From positions 22,773,922 through 22,837,921 of the forward strand of contig NC_053133.1 of NCBI RefSeq assembly GCF_010015445.1: 64,000 nt of DNA, written 5' to 3'. Shown piece by piece: positions 22,743 through 34,086 of the stretch. The stretch is from Perca fluviatilis. Lineage: Eukaryota; Chordata; Actinopteri; Perciformes; Percidae. The position numbers were made by a program, and so were the translations under genes. Every line of letters starts with the position of its first letter. Positions within the stretch are counted from its first letter, which is position 1. The notes under the pieces were generated by a model that worked only from the letters and a program-made list of their open reading frames with translations, searched no databases and was not told the DNA's origin.

Positions 22743-23754
22743 CTTCTAAACTGACCTGTCCCTAAAGACACCAGCAGCCAATGACAGCAAAGTTTTTTTG
22801 AATATTACTAAGCAAATGTATTATTTCACGGCAATCAAGATATGCTTTGTGCCAAAGTTTGACCTTCCTGTAGTAATTACATTGAGTGTGCGTTTTATGT
22901 ACATTTCCTATTGACTGCCATCGCATTTTTTTTTTCTCCAAAAGTACTAAAGATATAGGGGGGAGGGGGAGTAGCAGGATTCACCTTAAGTTTCTGCACA
23001 TTTGAGTTCCTATCTCAAAGTGTTGATCTGAAGTGCCAAAAAATGTATGAAATGTACAGAAAATAAAGAGACAAAGAGAACAATAGTGACTGACGAGTAA
23101 ACAAGAAAAGACAGGCTCAAGTAGGAGAGAAAATGAATAGGCCTATCTCAAACGTGAGGAGTGAGAGCACCTAGGCCTACACAACAAGTGACGATCGTGT
23201 GGTTTTATTTGTTCCCATGACCTCGTATTTCACAGTCATTTAAAGTTCATCCCACACGGATGGCTACATTTACTCCTTCAGGGGCAGGATTGCCCATGGT
23301 GCTTTACCTCCCGAGAGTAAGATCCACTCCTCCAGGGATCCTACCTACTGTTGTTTTATATTTAAAGAAGAAACTAAATAAATCCACTCCTTGGAGACTT
23401 TTACCCTCTCTGTTCAGCCTAAAGATGAATTGCCTTGTTTTCTACATAACGTATGCACGATTCACAGGGAGCTTTGGATTTGACTAAAGTCCTTTTTCAA
23501 ATCCTTCTGGGTTTATTAAATTTGAGTGCCAAAGATGTCAACAACAACGTCAATGTAAGTTTTTTTTCTATACGACTACAGTCAGGTCAACAGTTCACAA
23601 TCTGGTGGGAAGAGACTCTAAGGAATTGTGAAAATAGTTTGAGTTGAAGTCAACATTTAAATTTGAAACATATAGGCCTACGCTCCCTCCGTTGGTTAAT
23701 CAAAAGCTTGAAGAAAGAGAATTAAAAAGGATTAGTTGGTGGTTATCACGGAGT
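22743..23754. other. Gene-free stretch, nothing recognised
   Basis: Frames of 64 and 75 codons at 23260-23647 show no domain. A purine-rich patch lies near 22960-22975. Confidence 0.4.
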
Positions 23755-23779
23755 CCCCCCCCACCCCCCACCCCCCCCT
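23755..23779 (-). other. Candidate G-quadruplex (C-runs on the plus strand)
   Basis: Three runs of six or more C separated by single A bases, enough for a four-stack quadruplex on the minus strand. Sequence-based only. Confidence 0.5.
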
Positions 23780-23964
23780 CTGTACATCTGTAGATGACAC
23801 CTCATTACTTCCAGAGGCCTCTGCTGTGCTACTTTCCCCTATGAATCTTCTTTTTCTCCCTCATTTGTTCTTAGACACTCTTTCTTTCAAATACAAAATA
23901 CCGGTAATTATTTTTATGTTCTCTGTCTATTCCCCTGCACTTCTGTCTCACATGGTCATTTCCC

Positions 23965-24026
23965 ATCAAAGAATATTGGGATCAAAGAATATTGGGATCA
24001 AAGAATATTGGGATCAAAGAATATTG
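23965..24026. repeat. 16-bp tandem repeat, about 3.9 copies
   Basis: Unit ATCAAAGAATATTGGG repeated without change from 23965; the last copy is incomplete. Confidence 0.96.
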
Positions 24027-24819
24027 TGTTTTTATACGGCGCCTCGATGAGAGAACCTCAAACGCAAAAATGCATTATTCGCTCTTCCCTCATGCAGCAA
24101 AACCGCCATGAGATTTAAACTTCTACAAAAGTGATGATTATGACAATTTTTTGGGGGGATAATAATAAAGAAGGAAACTAGCAAGGGGGCATGAATTTTC
24201 ACAAAATGTTTTGGATTTGAACCAAAAAATACCCCTGATCTACCTGAAATTAAACATCACACACTTGCATGTAAACACGATGATGTGAATGTAGATGAAC
24301 TCGCTGTCAGTCGCCCCAAAAGTTATGATTAACCTCTCTCTCTCTCTTTTTTTTTCCCTCTCTTTGTCTGTCCCTCTTTTGCATATACACACACACACAC
24401 ACATACAAATGCTGGCAAACACACACTCCCAGTCACACCGGAATGCAAGCTTTACAGGCATAATAAATTCCTGCTCATGCAATCATATGTAGGACGCCGC
24501 CGGTGCCAACTGTCATCTGAAAGCCTCGAGCTTTTCCAGACTGAAAGCATTCCTGGACTTAAGACAGTGAAAGCCTCCCTCTTTGCTATCTTAATGTTAT
24601 AAATACCACTTCATTTGTTATCGCTGCAACGAACAGCTCACACACTCTTTGCGTTTAAAGCTATGAAACCTATATATGCGTATGTGTTAGTGTGTGACAA
24701 TACCCCATATCAAAAGATCTAAAGTTGCCCAAGGCTCCTCAGTGGGGGTGTTAAGGATTTTAGGAAGCTGCTATCATGAACAAACACACTCCCCACTGTT
24801 GGGAACACCAGGGAATCTG
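24027..24819. other. Gene-free stretch with pyrimidine and CA patches
   Basis: (TC)n-like run at about 24332-24365 and a short CA tract at 24388-24405. No gene seen. Confidence 0.4.
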
Positions 24820-24842
24820 CACACACACACACACACACACAC
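24820..24842. repeat. (CA)n microsatellite
   Basis: About 11 CA units. Confidence 0.97.
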
Positions 24843-24930
24843 CTTTGTGTAAGGAATGCAATAGTAGTGACAACCAGATGTAAACCAGACCTCAGCTGGG
24901 TGGCAGGGGGAGGGACTCTTCCGGCAACGA

Positions 24931-24934
<4 letters not shown>

Positions 24935-25018
<84 letters not shown>
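24935..25018. repeat. (GT)n microsatellite, about 42 units
   Basis: Uninterrupted GT array. It creates spurious minus-strand Thr/His-rich frames. Confidence 0.98.
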
Positions 25019-25021
<3 letters not shown>

Positions 25022-25396
25022 ACACTCTGCTTTGATGTGAGCCTGACACATGCTAGGGACATCAATTTTGATCTTTTTGTCTGCCTCTTTAGGATTCCCA
25101 CAACTTAATAAACGTACAGTAATTAATCGCTGGAGTAGTGGAGATTATTTTCTCCACTAATTAAATAATCGTTTGGTCACATCCAAGAAATCGGAATAGG
25201 TAATTTTGCTTAAAGATTTGAAATGGAATTGATTATCAAGTGTAGCAAATTAGCTTTCTTTCTTGGTCTTCAATTGACCAATTGATACATTGATCAATAT
25301 AGGGAAACATGCTAGGCAAAAATGTCCCCCATCCTGAAAATATCATGTTTCACTATATATTTAATATCAATTAGTCTATGTGGGAGCTTAAATGAG
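25019..25396. other. Gene-free stretch, nothing recognised
   Basis: AT-rich; no features. Confidence 0.4.
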
Positions 25397-25413
25397 CCGT
25401 TTAATTTACTTTT

Positions 25414-25557
25414 TAGGTTATGTTTTGGGCATTTTAGGCCTTTATTTTGACAGGACAGCTGAAGAAATGAAAGGGGAGAGAGAGGGGGCATTGACATGCA
25501 GCAAAGGGCCCCGTTAATGGGCACCCGCTCTACCAACTGAGCTATCCGGGCGCCCAA
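25414..25557 (-). mobile_element. tRNA-derived SINE, minus strand, with approximately 16-bp TSD
   Basis: In reverse it reads GGGCGCCCGGATAGCTCAG (A box), a shortened middle, GGGCCCTTTGCTGCATGTCA, the pyrimidine tract, and AATAAAGGCCTAAAATGCCC. Flanking direct repeats CCGTTTAATTTACTTTT (25397-25413) and CCGTTTATTTACTTTA (25558-25573) differ by one inserted base plus the final position. Same family as 3491. The B-box region is deleted, so this copy cannot be a good Pol III template. Confidence 0.88.
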
Positions 25558-25573
25558 CCGTTTATTTACTTTA

Positions 25574-26690
25574 TCTGCATTGCCATCTAGACAGGTACAC
25601 CCAAAAACCTATGACAAGCGGATTCTTTTTTTTTTTTTTGTTAAAATAAATATAAAAATAAGTTCCAAAGTACATTCAAGTGTCCTTTTTGTGCCCAGTC
25701 CCACATTCCCTAAAAAATTGACTTTAATGGATAAAAAGGGGACTATAATTAGTACCAGAGCAGAGCTGACTACAGTTACCCTTTTCTCTGTCCCAGAAGA
25801 ATGCCATTGAAACTGAACCACAATGTCTAGACAGAACTGTCAAATCCAAAAATTGAAAAGAAAAAAAACAATCAGTGGAAATAATATGTGCCAGCTGAAG
25901 GCGAATGTTTTAAGAGGGATATATATATATATTTTTTTAAAAGGTCTGGGATATGTTACTTTGTTTCATATAAGAGGATGAAAGTCATGACACTTTTATA
26001 TGCCATTAATAAAATATTAATGGAAATTCACAAAGACATTGGTAATTGATTGGCAGTAATAATAACACGACTTGCAAGTGTCAAAACACTGTCACTTCTA
26101 TTTGGCTTGGTGTAAGACGAATATGTCATCCGCTCTGCGGATCAGTGTGTATCAAACGGTGAGACAAAGCCACAAACTGGCCTCAGGACAGCTACTGGTG
26201 GATCAGGACCAGTGGTGTAGTTGGAAATGTGATTGTGGGAAAACATTGACCTAAGAAACAACCCATTTGGTTGTCCTATTTCTAAACTATGACCAAATTA
26301 AAGCCATGCACATTTAGAATACTAAAAAAGAAGGTATACTCGACTGTGAACTTAATAGAAACTACTGCAGCTGGTTTCACTTGGAATAAAAAGGTTCTAT
26401 TAGTGTGAGTGTAATCTGTTCTAATAGGAAACTGTGCTCTGATGACCGCCTCGTTATCTGCCTGCCTGACTCCCTGTTTTTCTGCTGGATTTTTCCAGTC
26501 CACATCTGAGAGGAAACAGCAGCAGGAAAAGCAGCCGCTGCAACTGATAGGGACCAAGTGGGACACAGGTGGTCCTTCCATTTGACCGGGGGTGGAAACA
26601 CAGCATACTAAAAGCACATGTACTTTTATTATGTTGATTTAAGTATACTTGTATTATGTCGATTTAAGTCAATTCCCTAACCTCCGGAGT
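25574..26690. other. Gene-free stretch, nothing recognised
   Basis: T- and A-runs near 25626 and 25860 and a short (AT)n at 25920. A 111-codon minus-strand frame at 26282-26617 has no recognisable domain. Confidence 0.4.
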
Positions 26691-26696
26691 TAACCT

Positions 26697-26775
26697 CTGA
26701 CCTTTATTTTTTACAGGCTTAAGACATTTAAAACAATGACAGCCTATCAAGTGGCATAGCCACTTAGGGAAAAGG
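26697..26775. repeat. Fragment of interspersed repeat shared with 58660-59340
   Basis: CCTTTATTTTTTACAGGC, an ATGACAGCCT-like segment and TGGCATAGCCACTTAGGG recur at 58672-58690 and 59297-59337, where the same repeat is split by a MITE. Confidence 0.6.
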
Positions 26776-28328
26776 AAGAGGGCTAGAAGCTAGCCTTAAC
26801 CTTATCTTAATTGTAAACTCACATCAAAACTTCAAACTATTCATCCATTTTAGTCCAATGCACGCGTGCCATACAAGCGCATAGTCACAGATGCAGTACT
26901 GCATACAGCAAATACTGAAATGTAAAATATAGGGTTAGGGTAGCAGTGGCTGCTCTGGCCCACTGAAACCACAGTGGCTATACAGTTACATGGTGGTGGA
27001 ACACAAGAAACCCCAAATATTAACTAGTGAACATCAGGATAAGATTTAGACAGATTTAAAGTCAAACTAAGGTTGAAACTATACTTATCAATTAATATGT
27101 GCATTATATAATCGTTTAGCCAATAAACATGTCAGAATATAGCATAGCATAGCATCTGAGAGGTCTGAACCACTGAATGTTTGGTATTTTGCTTAATAAA
27201 TGACTTTTGAAACTACTGAGGATTATTTCAGTACTAAAATTGCAAATATTGCAAACTTGACTAACACGCATCCAATATCTAGCTTTATAACACACACAAG
27301 TGTAAATACAGTATTGCAAATATTATACCCAGTAGTGTAATAACAATTCATTCCCATGAAAACGCATCAGCATGTAGCAAAACATGGCACACTCGTTGTA
27401 TAGGCTACTTCAAATAAAAACAAACAAATATCAGACCTTCTGGCTCACAGCAAATGTGGCTACTAACAAATGCAAAATAGAGGGGAATTACGTAGGCTAT
27501 TTATTGTGTTTGTGTAGACAGCAAACCAGTCTAGCTTCGGGCCCAGGTACACAAAGCACCGCGCATTTTAAGCAACACAACCTCAATGATATCAACAACT
27601 GCGCAGCAAGGAAAATACAGCCACGGCACGGCGGGCCATTTATGCTAGCAATGACAAAAGCCAGAAAAGAGCCAAGAGACTGACAGGGGCAGATAGAAAC
27701 ACAGAGAGGCATATTGACTCACGTTATTTAAAGACGAAGGCCTTCCTTCTCTCCTTCGTGGAGGCAAAGTGGTTAATATCCATAATGTCATTTAATCTCA
27801 CTGGACTGTCTCCATGTCTCCACGCTGTTTTGCTGAGCTAGCTTATTATGTGTAACGTTACACAGGACTCCTGTGACAGGAGCTAAAAACATTAGCATCA
27901 TTGGAAAACTAGCTAACTGTCCTAAAGTAATTGCATGTGATTGGTTTAATACTTAATATTGTTAATCAAAATATTTTTCTGTAACTTCACCTGACCTGAC
28001 CCTGAACCCTTTCTACTACACACTCATTAATATGTAGCTACTACCTGTGGCAAACCAGAGGGGCGCTGTTGCACTCGCTTGAATAAGGGGGAATGGCAAT
28101 ATATGGTTATTAAAATGGCAATGGTTATAGAAAAGTAATACAAAATAATATTTCTTATTATTAAGTTATATACAATATAAAATAAAGTATAAATACCCTA
28201 GATTTGGTTTCCCAGTAAAACTAATTGGATTTAAGGTGGCAACAAAAGCACCGACCACCTTTTATCCACACCAAAACTATCTAGAAGGGGTAGGCCTCCA
28301 TTAAGTGTCTGTCACATGTATTTTGTGT

Positions 28329-28329
<1 letters not shown>
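26776..28329. other. 1.5 kb gene-free stretch
   Basis: Frames of up to 99 codons (27384-27683) with no domain. No transposon ends detected. Confidence 0.4.

Positions 28330-28406
<77 letters not shown>
28330..28406. repeat. (GT)n microsatellite
   Basis: About 38 uninterrupted units. Confidence 0.98.
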
Positions 28407-28407
<1 letters not shown>

Positions 28408-28538
28408 CCATTTTGCACACTGAGCATTTTGAATCGGTGGCAGCAAGAAGCAACTTTTTTCTGACATAATTTTCAGTGGGTAACCACATTCACTTGATTC
28501 ACCGTATTATGAAAATGTCTCTCTGGTTTATTTATTTA

Positions 28539-28542
<4 letters not shown>

Positions 28543-28576
<34 letters not shown>
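28543..28576. repeat. (GT)n microsatellite
   Basis: 17 units, at the left boundary of the duplicated 100-bp module. Confidence 0.98.
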
Positions 28577-28577
<1 letters not shown>

Positions 28578-28580
28578 CAA

Positions 28581-28676
28581 GTTTCACTTTCTTTTGATTA
28601 CAGTTAGCAGAGGTGACAGTTGTGCTCTCTTACTGTGGGTGCTTCCACGCTGATCTCATTCACAGAGTGATGGGCT

Positions 28677-28680
<4 letters not shown>
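28581..28680 (+). repeat. About 100-bp module, inverted copy at 31436-31530
   Basis: Runs from TTTCACTTTCTTTTGATTAC through AGAGGTGACAGTTGTGCTC and GGTGCTTCCACGCTGATC to CACAGAGTGAT and TATACTGT. The reverse complement of 31436-31530 is the same sequence with only a few differences. Both copies are bounded by GT/CA sequence, and similarity stops there. Confidence 0.92.

Positions 28681-28739
<59 letters not shown>
28681..28739. repeat. (GT)n microsatellite
   Basis: About 29 units, at the right boundary of the duplicated module. Confidence 0.98.
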
Positions 28740-28741
<2 letters not shown>

Positions 28742-29769
28742 CTGTTCGTATGACTAAGCCTCTGCCTTTCTTTCATTCCTCTTGTTTGTTCCTGTTTACT
28801 CTCTGAGCAGCACCAGAGTGCGGGCCATTAAAGGCAGGAAGGACTGTTTCAAACACTTTAACAGAACTCAGGAAAACAGATAAAACCACCATCTTCCTGT
28901 GCAAAATCTAAAAGCAGTTTTCCTATTAAGAAGGGTCTGCTTTCCCCAAATGCATTGCAGTGCTCTGATACCCTACACTACTTGTCCAGGAAGACAACAT
29001 TAGAAGAGGTTGTTGGTGGATATAATGTATAAAAACAGGTAATTATGTATGTATGATGCACACTACCACGCTGGAAAACCTTCGTGGGAGCTGTAGTTTT
29101 TTGTGTTAACAAATTAAGGGATGCAAGATTTCGCCAACTGTTGTTTCCAACATCAAGAAAGAACTTTTTAACTCAACATAATGTTTTTCCACTTTTAGAA
29201 AGACCAATGAAAGAACCCCTTTCTGACAGATTGTATAGAGACACTCAGGCTTCAAGACATGGACTTTTTAGAGACAATTGTAATGAAACCGTTATTTCAT
29301 ACTCAAATAAACATTCAGAGTTGCATGGAATAGCATGACCTCTAAATTTGAAATTATGAGCATACAGTTTCTGATTTTTGATGCTATGCCTTTTACATTC
29401 AAACTGGACCAATGCAACACACAGTGATTTACCTACACCAGTCATGTGTTTGAATCAAACAGCTGTTTTTTCAAACTAACTGAGGTTCCTACCCTTAAAT
29501 ATGTCAAACTTGAGCAATGCTCCTCAGCACTTTTCTAAAAGCCTGCATGCAAATCTTCCTTCAGCCACGGGACTACATAAAAAAGGGGGGGTCAAAGCAA
29601 TTGCAATTAAATATACTATGAACTCTAATGAATGGAATCAGGAAAGCCATTTGCGGTTGTTTTACTCCGACAGTGACAGATCAGGAAAAAGTCAGGAAAT
29701 GCAGTGTCTCTAGAGTGTTGGAGCCATTTGCATCCTGCTGGTCTTGACCTACTTGATTTGGTTAACACC
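28740..29769. other. Gene-free stretch, nothing recognised
   Basis: Short frames without domains; no repeat ends found. Confidence 0.4.
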
Positions 29770-30108
29770 TCACTCTTTCAAAAGGGTATTGTCTAACCTG
29801 ATTTCCATACAGAGATCCTTAAAGTTCTTTTGAAACGTTCCTGTAAGGTTGCCCAGTTCACCCCGCTGAATCGCTTGCCAAAGTTGGCGCACGCTTACAT
29901 AAGCTTCTACTTCAAATGACAAGTTGAAAAGCACGCAAGGAGAACGAGCCTTTAAGGGAAGGGATCGTTCAAGAGAAAGAGTTTCCAGAGCTGGCAGAGA
30001 GTCTAATGAAGCAACTGGCTGGTGATCCAGAGAGTTATTAAAACTTTGCAAAGGAGGAGTTAATGGTGACTTTCTCATCCTTTCTTTAATCATATATCTT
30101 GAGGGCAC
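29770..30108 (-). other. Unrecognised 112-codon open frame
   Basis: A minus-strand frame opening at ATG 30108 and closing at 29770. It has balanced amino-acid composition with an alternating polar and hydrophobic second half (a VRQLWQAIQ segment), unlike the low-complexity frames around it. I do not recognise a family, see no signal peptide or membrane segment, and found no promoter or splice evidence. It may be chance or a fossil of an unidentified element. Confidence 0.15.
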
Positions 30109-30526
30109 TGCAGTTTAATGTTTAGGAACAGCATAATTCCTCTTATGAACAAATTGTTCACTTTTTAATACATACAATATGATTAAGTAGATGTTTTTGC
30201 CACTTTAGAAAATATATTAATCAAACTTTATGAATATATCTTGATGATAATCTCATTCCTCATTTAGAGATGATATGCGGTTACCAGACGACTTTACGAA
30301 GTGCTTTGACCTGTGTGGCTGCTCTGCTCAGGTTCCGGGGGCTATCGCTTACAGGTAATGAATGCTCCACCTATCTTCCAAAACCTCCACATAAACCCCT
30401 ACCGCCTTTTCCCACAGGGATTACTGTGTCTGCGTGTGTCCATGTTTGTGTGTATTTTTGTCTGTGTGAGTCGATCCATGTGTGTATCTCTTGGCTATGT
30501 ATGGCCGACAGAATGGCTGAGGTAAC
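30109..30526. other. Gene-free stretch with a TGTG-rich patch
   Basis: Degenerate TG-rich sequence at 30425-30490; no gene seen. Confidence 0.4.
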
Positions 30527-30534
30527 TCCAAGGG

Positions 30535-30790
30535 GGGGTCAGCCCTATGTTCCCACAGCCCAATGGTCCCACAGCCCTATGTTCCCACATTTCTAAGAAT
30601 TTGTTTTTCACTGAAAATTAGGCCCTATGTTCCCACATTTCTAGGACATTTGACAAAATGAGGTCTTGTGTTCCTACATTTCCCTTCAATTTAAGCCCTT
30701 ATCCTCCCACAACATTTTTTAGGGTTAGGGTTAGGGGGATACAATCTGATACAAATTTATGAAAGGAAATGTGGGAACATAGGGCCAAGG
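30535..30790. repeat. Repeat with direct and inverted CCCTATGTTCCCACA motifs
   Basis: CCCTATGTTCCCACA occurs at about 30543, 30573 and 30624, with a derived copy at 30661. The exact inverse (GAAATGTGGGAACATAGGGC) lies at 30765-30784. The centre includes AGGGTTAGGGTTAGGG. The layout suggests a small foldback element, with the right arm ending near 30786. Confidence 0.65.
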
Positions 30791-30989
30791 TTTGTTGTAG
30801 CTGATCCGAAATAAGTGCTAATTAGCTACAGTTGATATACTGTAGTCTTCTGCACCAGCTAAATTAAGCCTGCTAACGTTAACTGAATGTTTTGTATATT
30901 CGTCTTTGCTAGTAAATAGAGCTCAAATCTTGCCAACCGGGAACCGGATCCAAAATGGAGCTGGCTGATGGAACCCAAGCCCAATGTTC

Positions 30990-31064
30990 GATATCTAACC
31001 TTAAACTAACTTCAGCTCAATGCAGATTATTTTGGGCAAAGCGTGTGTCCAGCTGGTGATTACT

Positions 31065-31095
<31 letters not shown>

Positions 31096-31245
31096 ACTAC
31101 CTTTGGACAGAGCCAAACTAGCTGTTTCTCCCTGTTCCCAGTCTTTATGCTAAGCTAAGTTTACCAGCTGCTGGCGGTAGCTTCATATTTAGCGTAAAGA
31201 CACGAGTGGTATCGACCTTCCAATCTAATCTAAATCTAATCTCTC
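30990..31245 (-). repeat. Interspersed repeat fragment (GCTAAGCTAAG type) with (TAAC)n
   Basis: Contains TTTGGACAGAGCCAAACTAGC, GTCTTTATGCTAAGCTAAG and GCTGCTGGCGGTAGCTTCAT, a string I recognise from a very common teleost repeat in reverse. A (TAAC)n array lies at 31066-31096. Another fragment of the same repeat is at 33445-33565. Confidence 0.65.
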
Positions 31246-31435
31246 TTTTCCTCGTGTAGCTGTTGATTTCCATTATGTTGATGATGAAAATGGCGTTGCT
31301 CCGTAAATTGAGACGCAGTTACGGTTATAAAACACTCACTTGTGGAGGTGGACAGCCCCAGTCTCTCTTTGTCTCTTCTCTCACATATGTTTTCTCACTC
31401 AGATTAACCTTGGCATGTTAATATGCACACACCTA

Positions 31436-31528
31436 CAGTATATCACTCTGTGAATGGGATCAGCGTGGAAGCACCCACAGTAAGAGAGCACAACTGTCAC
31501 CTCTGCTAACTGTGATCCAAAGAAAGTG

Positions 31529-31530
<2 letters not shown>
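31436..31530 (-). repeat. About 100-bp module, inverted relative to 28581-28680
   Basis: See the partner entry. Here the module lies between CACACACC (31427-31433) and the CA array at 31531. Confidence 0.92.
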
Positions 31531-31567
<37 letters not shown>

Positions 31568-31574
31568 ACACACA
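31531..31574. repeat. (CA)n microsatellite
   Basis: Pure for 36 bases, then one interruption. Confidence 0.96.
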
Positions 31575-32774
31575 GTCACACGCTATTCACATTTTAAATT
31601 CAAATCAACTGTGTCAAGAGGCCTGCGGGGGCTCACTCCCGGTTCGGATGTTCTCTAGTTACAGGGACGTGTGGGTGCTCGCACTCCATCGCAACGTAAG
31701 CGGACGCCCTCTCCGGCGCCTGATGACATCGACAGAGAGTCGCCCACTGTGTTACTCCACTCATGTTCCATCATCTGGATTTTTATGTTTGATTGACAAA
31801 ACATCCCATTGCTGTGTTGAAGTAAAAACCTCAAATTTGCAGAAGAAATCTGTGTTTTCGAGACCACGACCACCACCAACGATTGATTTTACAGTAGCCT
31901 AACTGGACTATTTACACATGCAGTAGCATGTTTCTTGGGCAAGAAATTAAAAATAATAATACAAAAATCAACCTTTCCTGCTAAATGGATCCATTTCACT
32001 TTCCTCTGGTCTGCACTGAGTGCTGGAAACATATTTGAAGAAAGCCTTTGAGCTTCTCATATCTTTATATGCAAACTGCATTTCATGGGAATGGTCGTGT
32101 AAAGCAGAATAATGGATTCAATACTTTGCTTACAGGTGTGTTTGGATTGTTTTGGGAATTTTGCTCGTTATTACAACCAGATGTGATGTGACGTGTATAA
32201 TTCCGCAATATGTTTGATTTCAAGGTGGCTCGAAAAATAAAATGCAGGGTCAAATCATTTTTTGGTCTGCGACTGAGTGAGAAAACATGGAGATAATTTT
32301 AAACAGAACGATGGCTATGTGATCAAATAAGTCCCGAAGTTTGTGTGACAATAGTTTGAATTCATTAGCTTCTTTAGTTCTGGACAGTAAACGAATGTAG
32401 AGGTGATGCATAATTTACAGTGAACTAAGAACTCTTTCAAAGCTTCTAATCTTGACTAAAGATCATAAACCACTGAGAGATCTGATGTTTTCATATGAAT
32501 CGCAGAAAACCTAACACTGTGGATGTGTGGCTGCTTTTCCATGACAGCTGCTTCCTTCCACAGGCCACGCTGGAGTAGACAAACCTCCCATTTAACATGT
32601 CAAGATCCGCAGGGAGAGGCCAGGCTGAGGAACATCCTCCCTGCCCTCCAGGCCAATATCCTGTTGTGCTAGTGTTTCCCCTAAATGTTGCTCCTTGGGA
32701 CCTGAAAAGGCCTCTGTAATAGCATTTGGAGCCATATGACAATGAAACCTTCCACTAAAACTACATTAAAAAGA
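31575..32774. other. Gene-free stretch, nothing recognised
   Basis: Two overlapping frames (84 and 74 codons, opposite strands) at 31648-31902 lack domains. No transposon features. Confidence 0.4.
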
Positions 32775-32778
32775 AACG

Positions 32779-32970
32779 AGTGGCCGGGTTGGTTCGGTGG
32801 GTAGAGCAGGCGCGCATGTGCAGGCGTTTGGGGGTGTGTGCCTTGGCGCGGAGGTCCAGGGTTCGGGTCCGGCCTGTGGCGATTTCCTGCGTGTCTTCCC
32901 CCTTTCTCGTCTGGCTGTCCTGTCGAATGAAGGTGGAAAAGCCCAAAAATGTATCTTTAAAAAAAATGAT
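32779..32970 (+). mobile_element. tRNA-derived SINE, divergent family
   Basis: The head GGTTGGTTCGGTGGGTAGAGC resembles an A box and GGTTCGGGTCCGG a B box. The body TTTCCTGCGTGTCTTCCCCC and end GAATGAAGGTGGAAAAGCCC, then an A-run, correspond in order to the other SINEs, but identity is low. GC-rich relative to its surroundings. The two opposite frames through it are artefacts. Confidence 0.7.
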
Positions 32971-32979
32971 GGTATTTAT

Positions 32980-33440
32980 GGGATATTTTAATGCAGGATG
33001 GCGCAGGAGCGTATACCTTCAATGTCAGGAACAATACTATAATATTATATAAACTACACGGAGAGCATCAAAGGCCCAAAAAGATGAATCAAACATTATA
33101 AAGTGGACTATTTTGCTTCATTTTATTCCTCAGACAATCATTAAACAGAACATATTATGTATCCAGTGTTTTGCCTAGCTTTGTGGAAGACCTAGGCGTG
33201 CGTATTTGGTGAGGGGTTTAGGTGTTTAGGTGTGTCTCTTTGTGGGATTTTGTCTTTTGGTGGGTTTTTGTGTACACAACACAATACACAACAAGCTATT
33301 TATTTTTGTTTTTCTCATAATTTATTCACAAATAAATAAGTAGTGAAGCTGTTTGTCTGTTTATCTGTTTGTCAACTCTTGCTGCCTCATATGAAGTTGT
33401 TATCTGCATTTTGCCAAAAATGTGGTGGATGCTATCAAAC
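32980..33440. other. Gene-free stretch, nothing recognised
   Basis: AT-rich, no features. Confidence 0.4.
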
Positions 33441-33444
33441 GGGA

Positions 33445-33565
33445 ACTAGTTTGACATTTTGGAAAATGAAATTGCTTTCTTTCTGAGCGTCAGATGAGAA
33501 GATCGATGCCCCTCTTATATCCAAGATCAGAGTAAATATAAGAGGTATTGATCTTCTCATCTAAC
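33445..33565 (+). repeat. Interspersed repeat fragment with strong hairpin
   Basis: Starts with TAGTTTGACATTTTGG. The segment 33493-33563 folds back on itself (GATGAGAAGATCGAT... pairs with ...ATTGATCTTCTCATC) with a short loop. The beginning is the same repeat type as 52853-52905. Confidence 0.7.
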
Positions 33566-34085
33566 TTTCCACAAAAAAAGTGTAAATAACAGTATTTTCA
33601 AAACAAAATGTGTGATTTACGCAGTGAGAAACATAGACTTGATGGTGAGTTTCAAAGTGACATAAGCATTTTCCAACAAATGAGCGATTATTGCATGTTG
33701 ACATCACCTGATCAACAATTAATTACGTATTTTCAGCGTCCCAGCAGCTGTGGTGTACTCTGTACATGCTGCAACGACCTAAGTCCTTGTTCTAATTGCT
33801 TTATCTCAGTGAAAGTCAGAGTGTACATTAAATCGAAAGGTATGTTTTCTGTATTCTGTAACAGTAAACATGTGCTGGGGTTTTATAATTGCACCCTTAG
33901 AGCAGTGCATGATGCAAACTGAAAATCCCAAGACTAAACTATTCCAAGGTGCAGTCTGAGCTTGATTAAAAGAAGTAAGCATCAAACAAGATGTTCTGTG
34001 CTTCATCCTTCCTCTTTTCTCCCAATGTCTTCCCTCCTTCTCGAATCTCTGCCATTTTTTTCTCTCTCCGTTTTTTTTCTCTCCC
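33566..34085. other. Gene-free stretch, nothing recognised
   Basis: A 104-codon plus-strand frame at 33608-33922 has no recognisable domain. Pyrimidine-rich run at 34008-34085. Confidence 0.35.
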
Positions 34086-34086
34086 A

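Noticed and set aside
24719..25101. Thr/His-repeat proteins on the minus strand; similar Cys/Val frames at 49458-49809 and 51004-51449
   Set aside because: Translations of (GT)n/(CA)n arrays.
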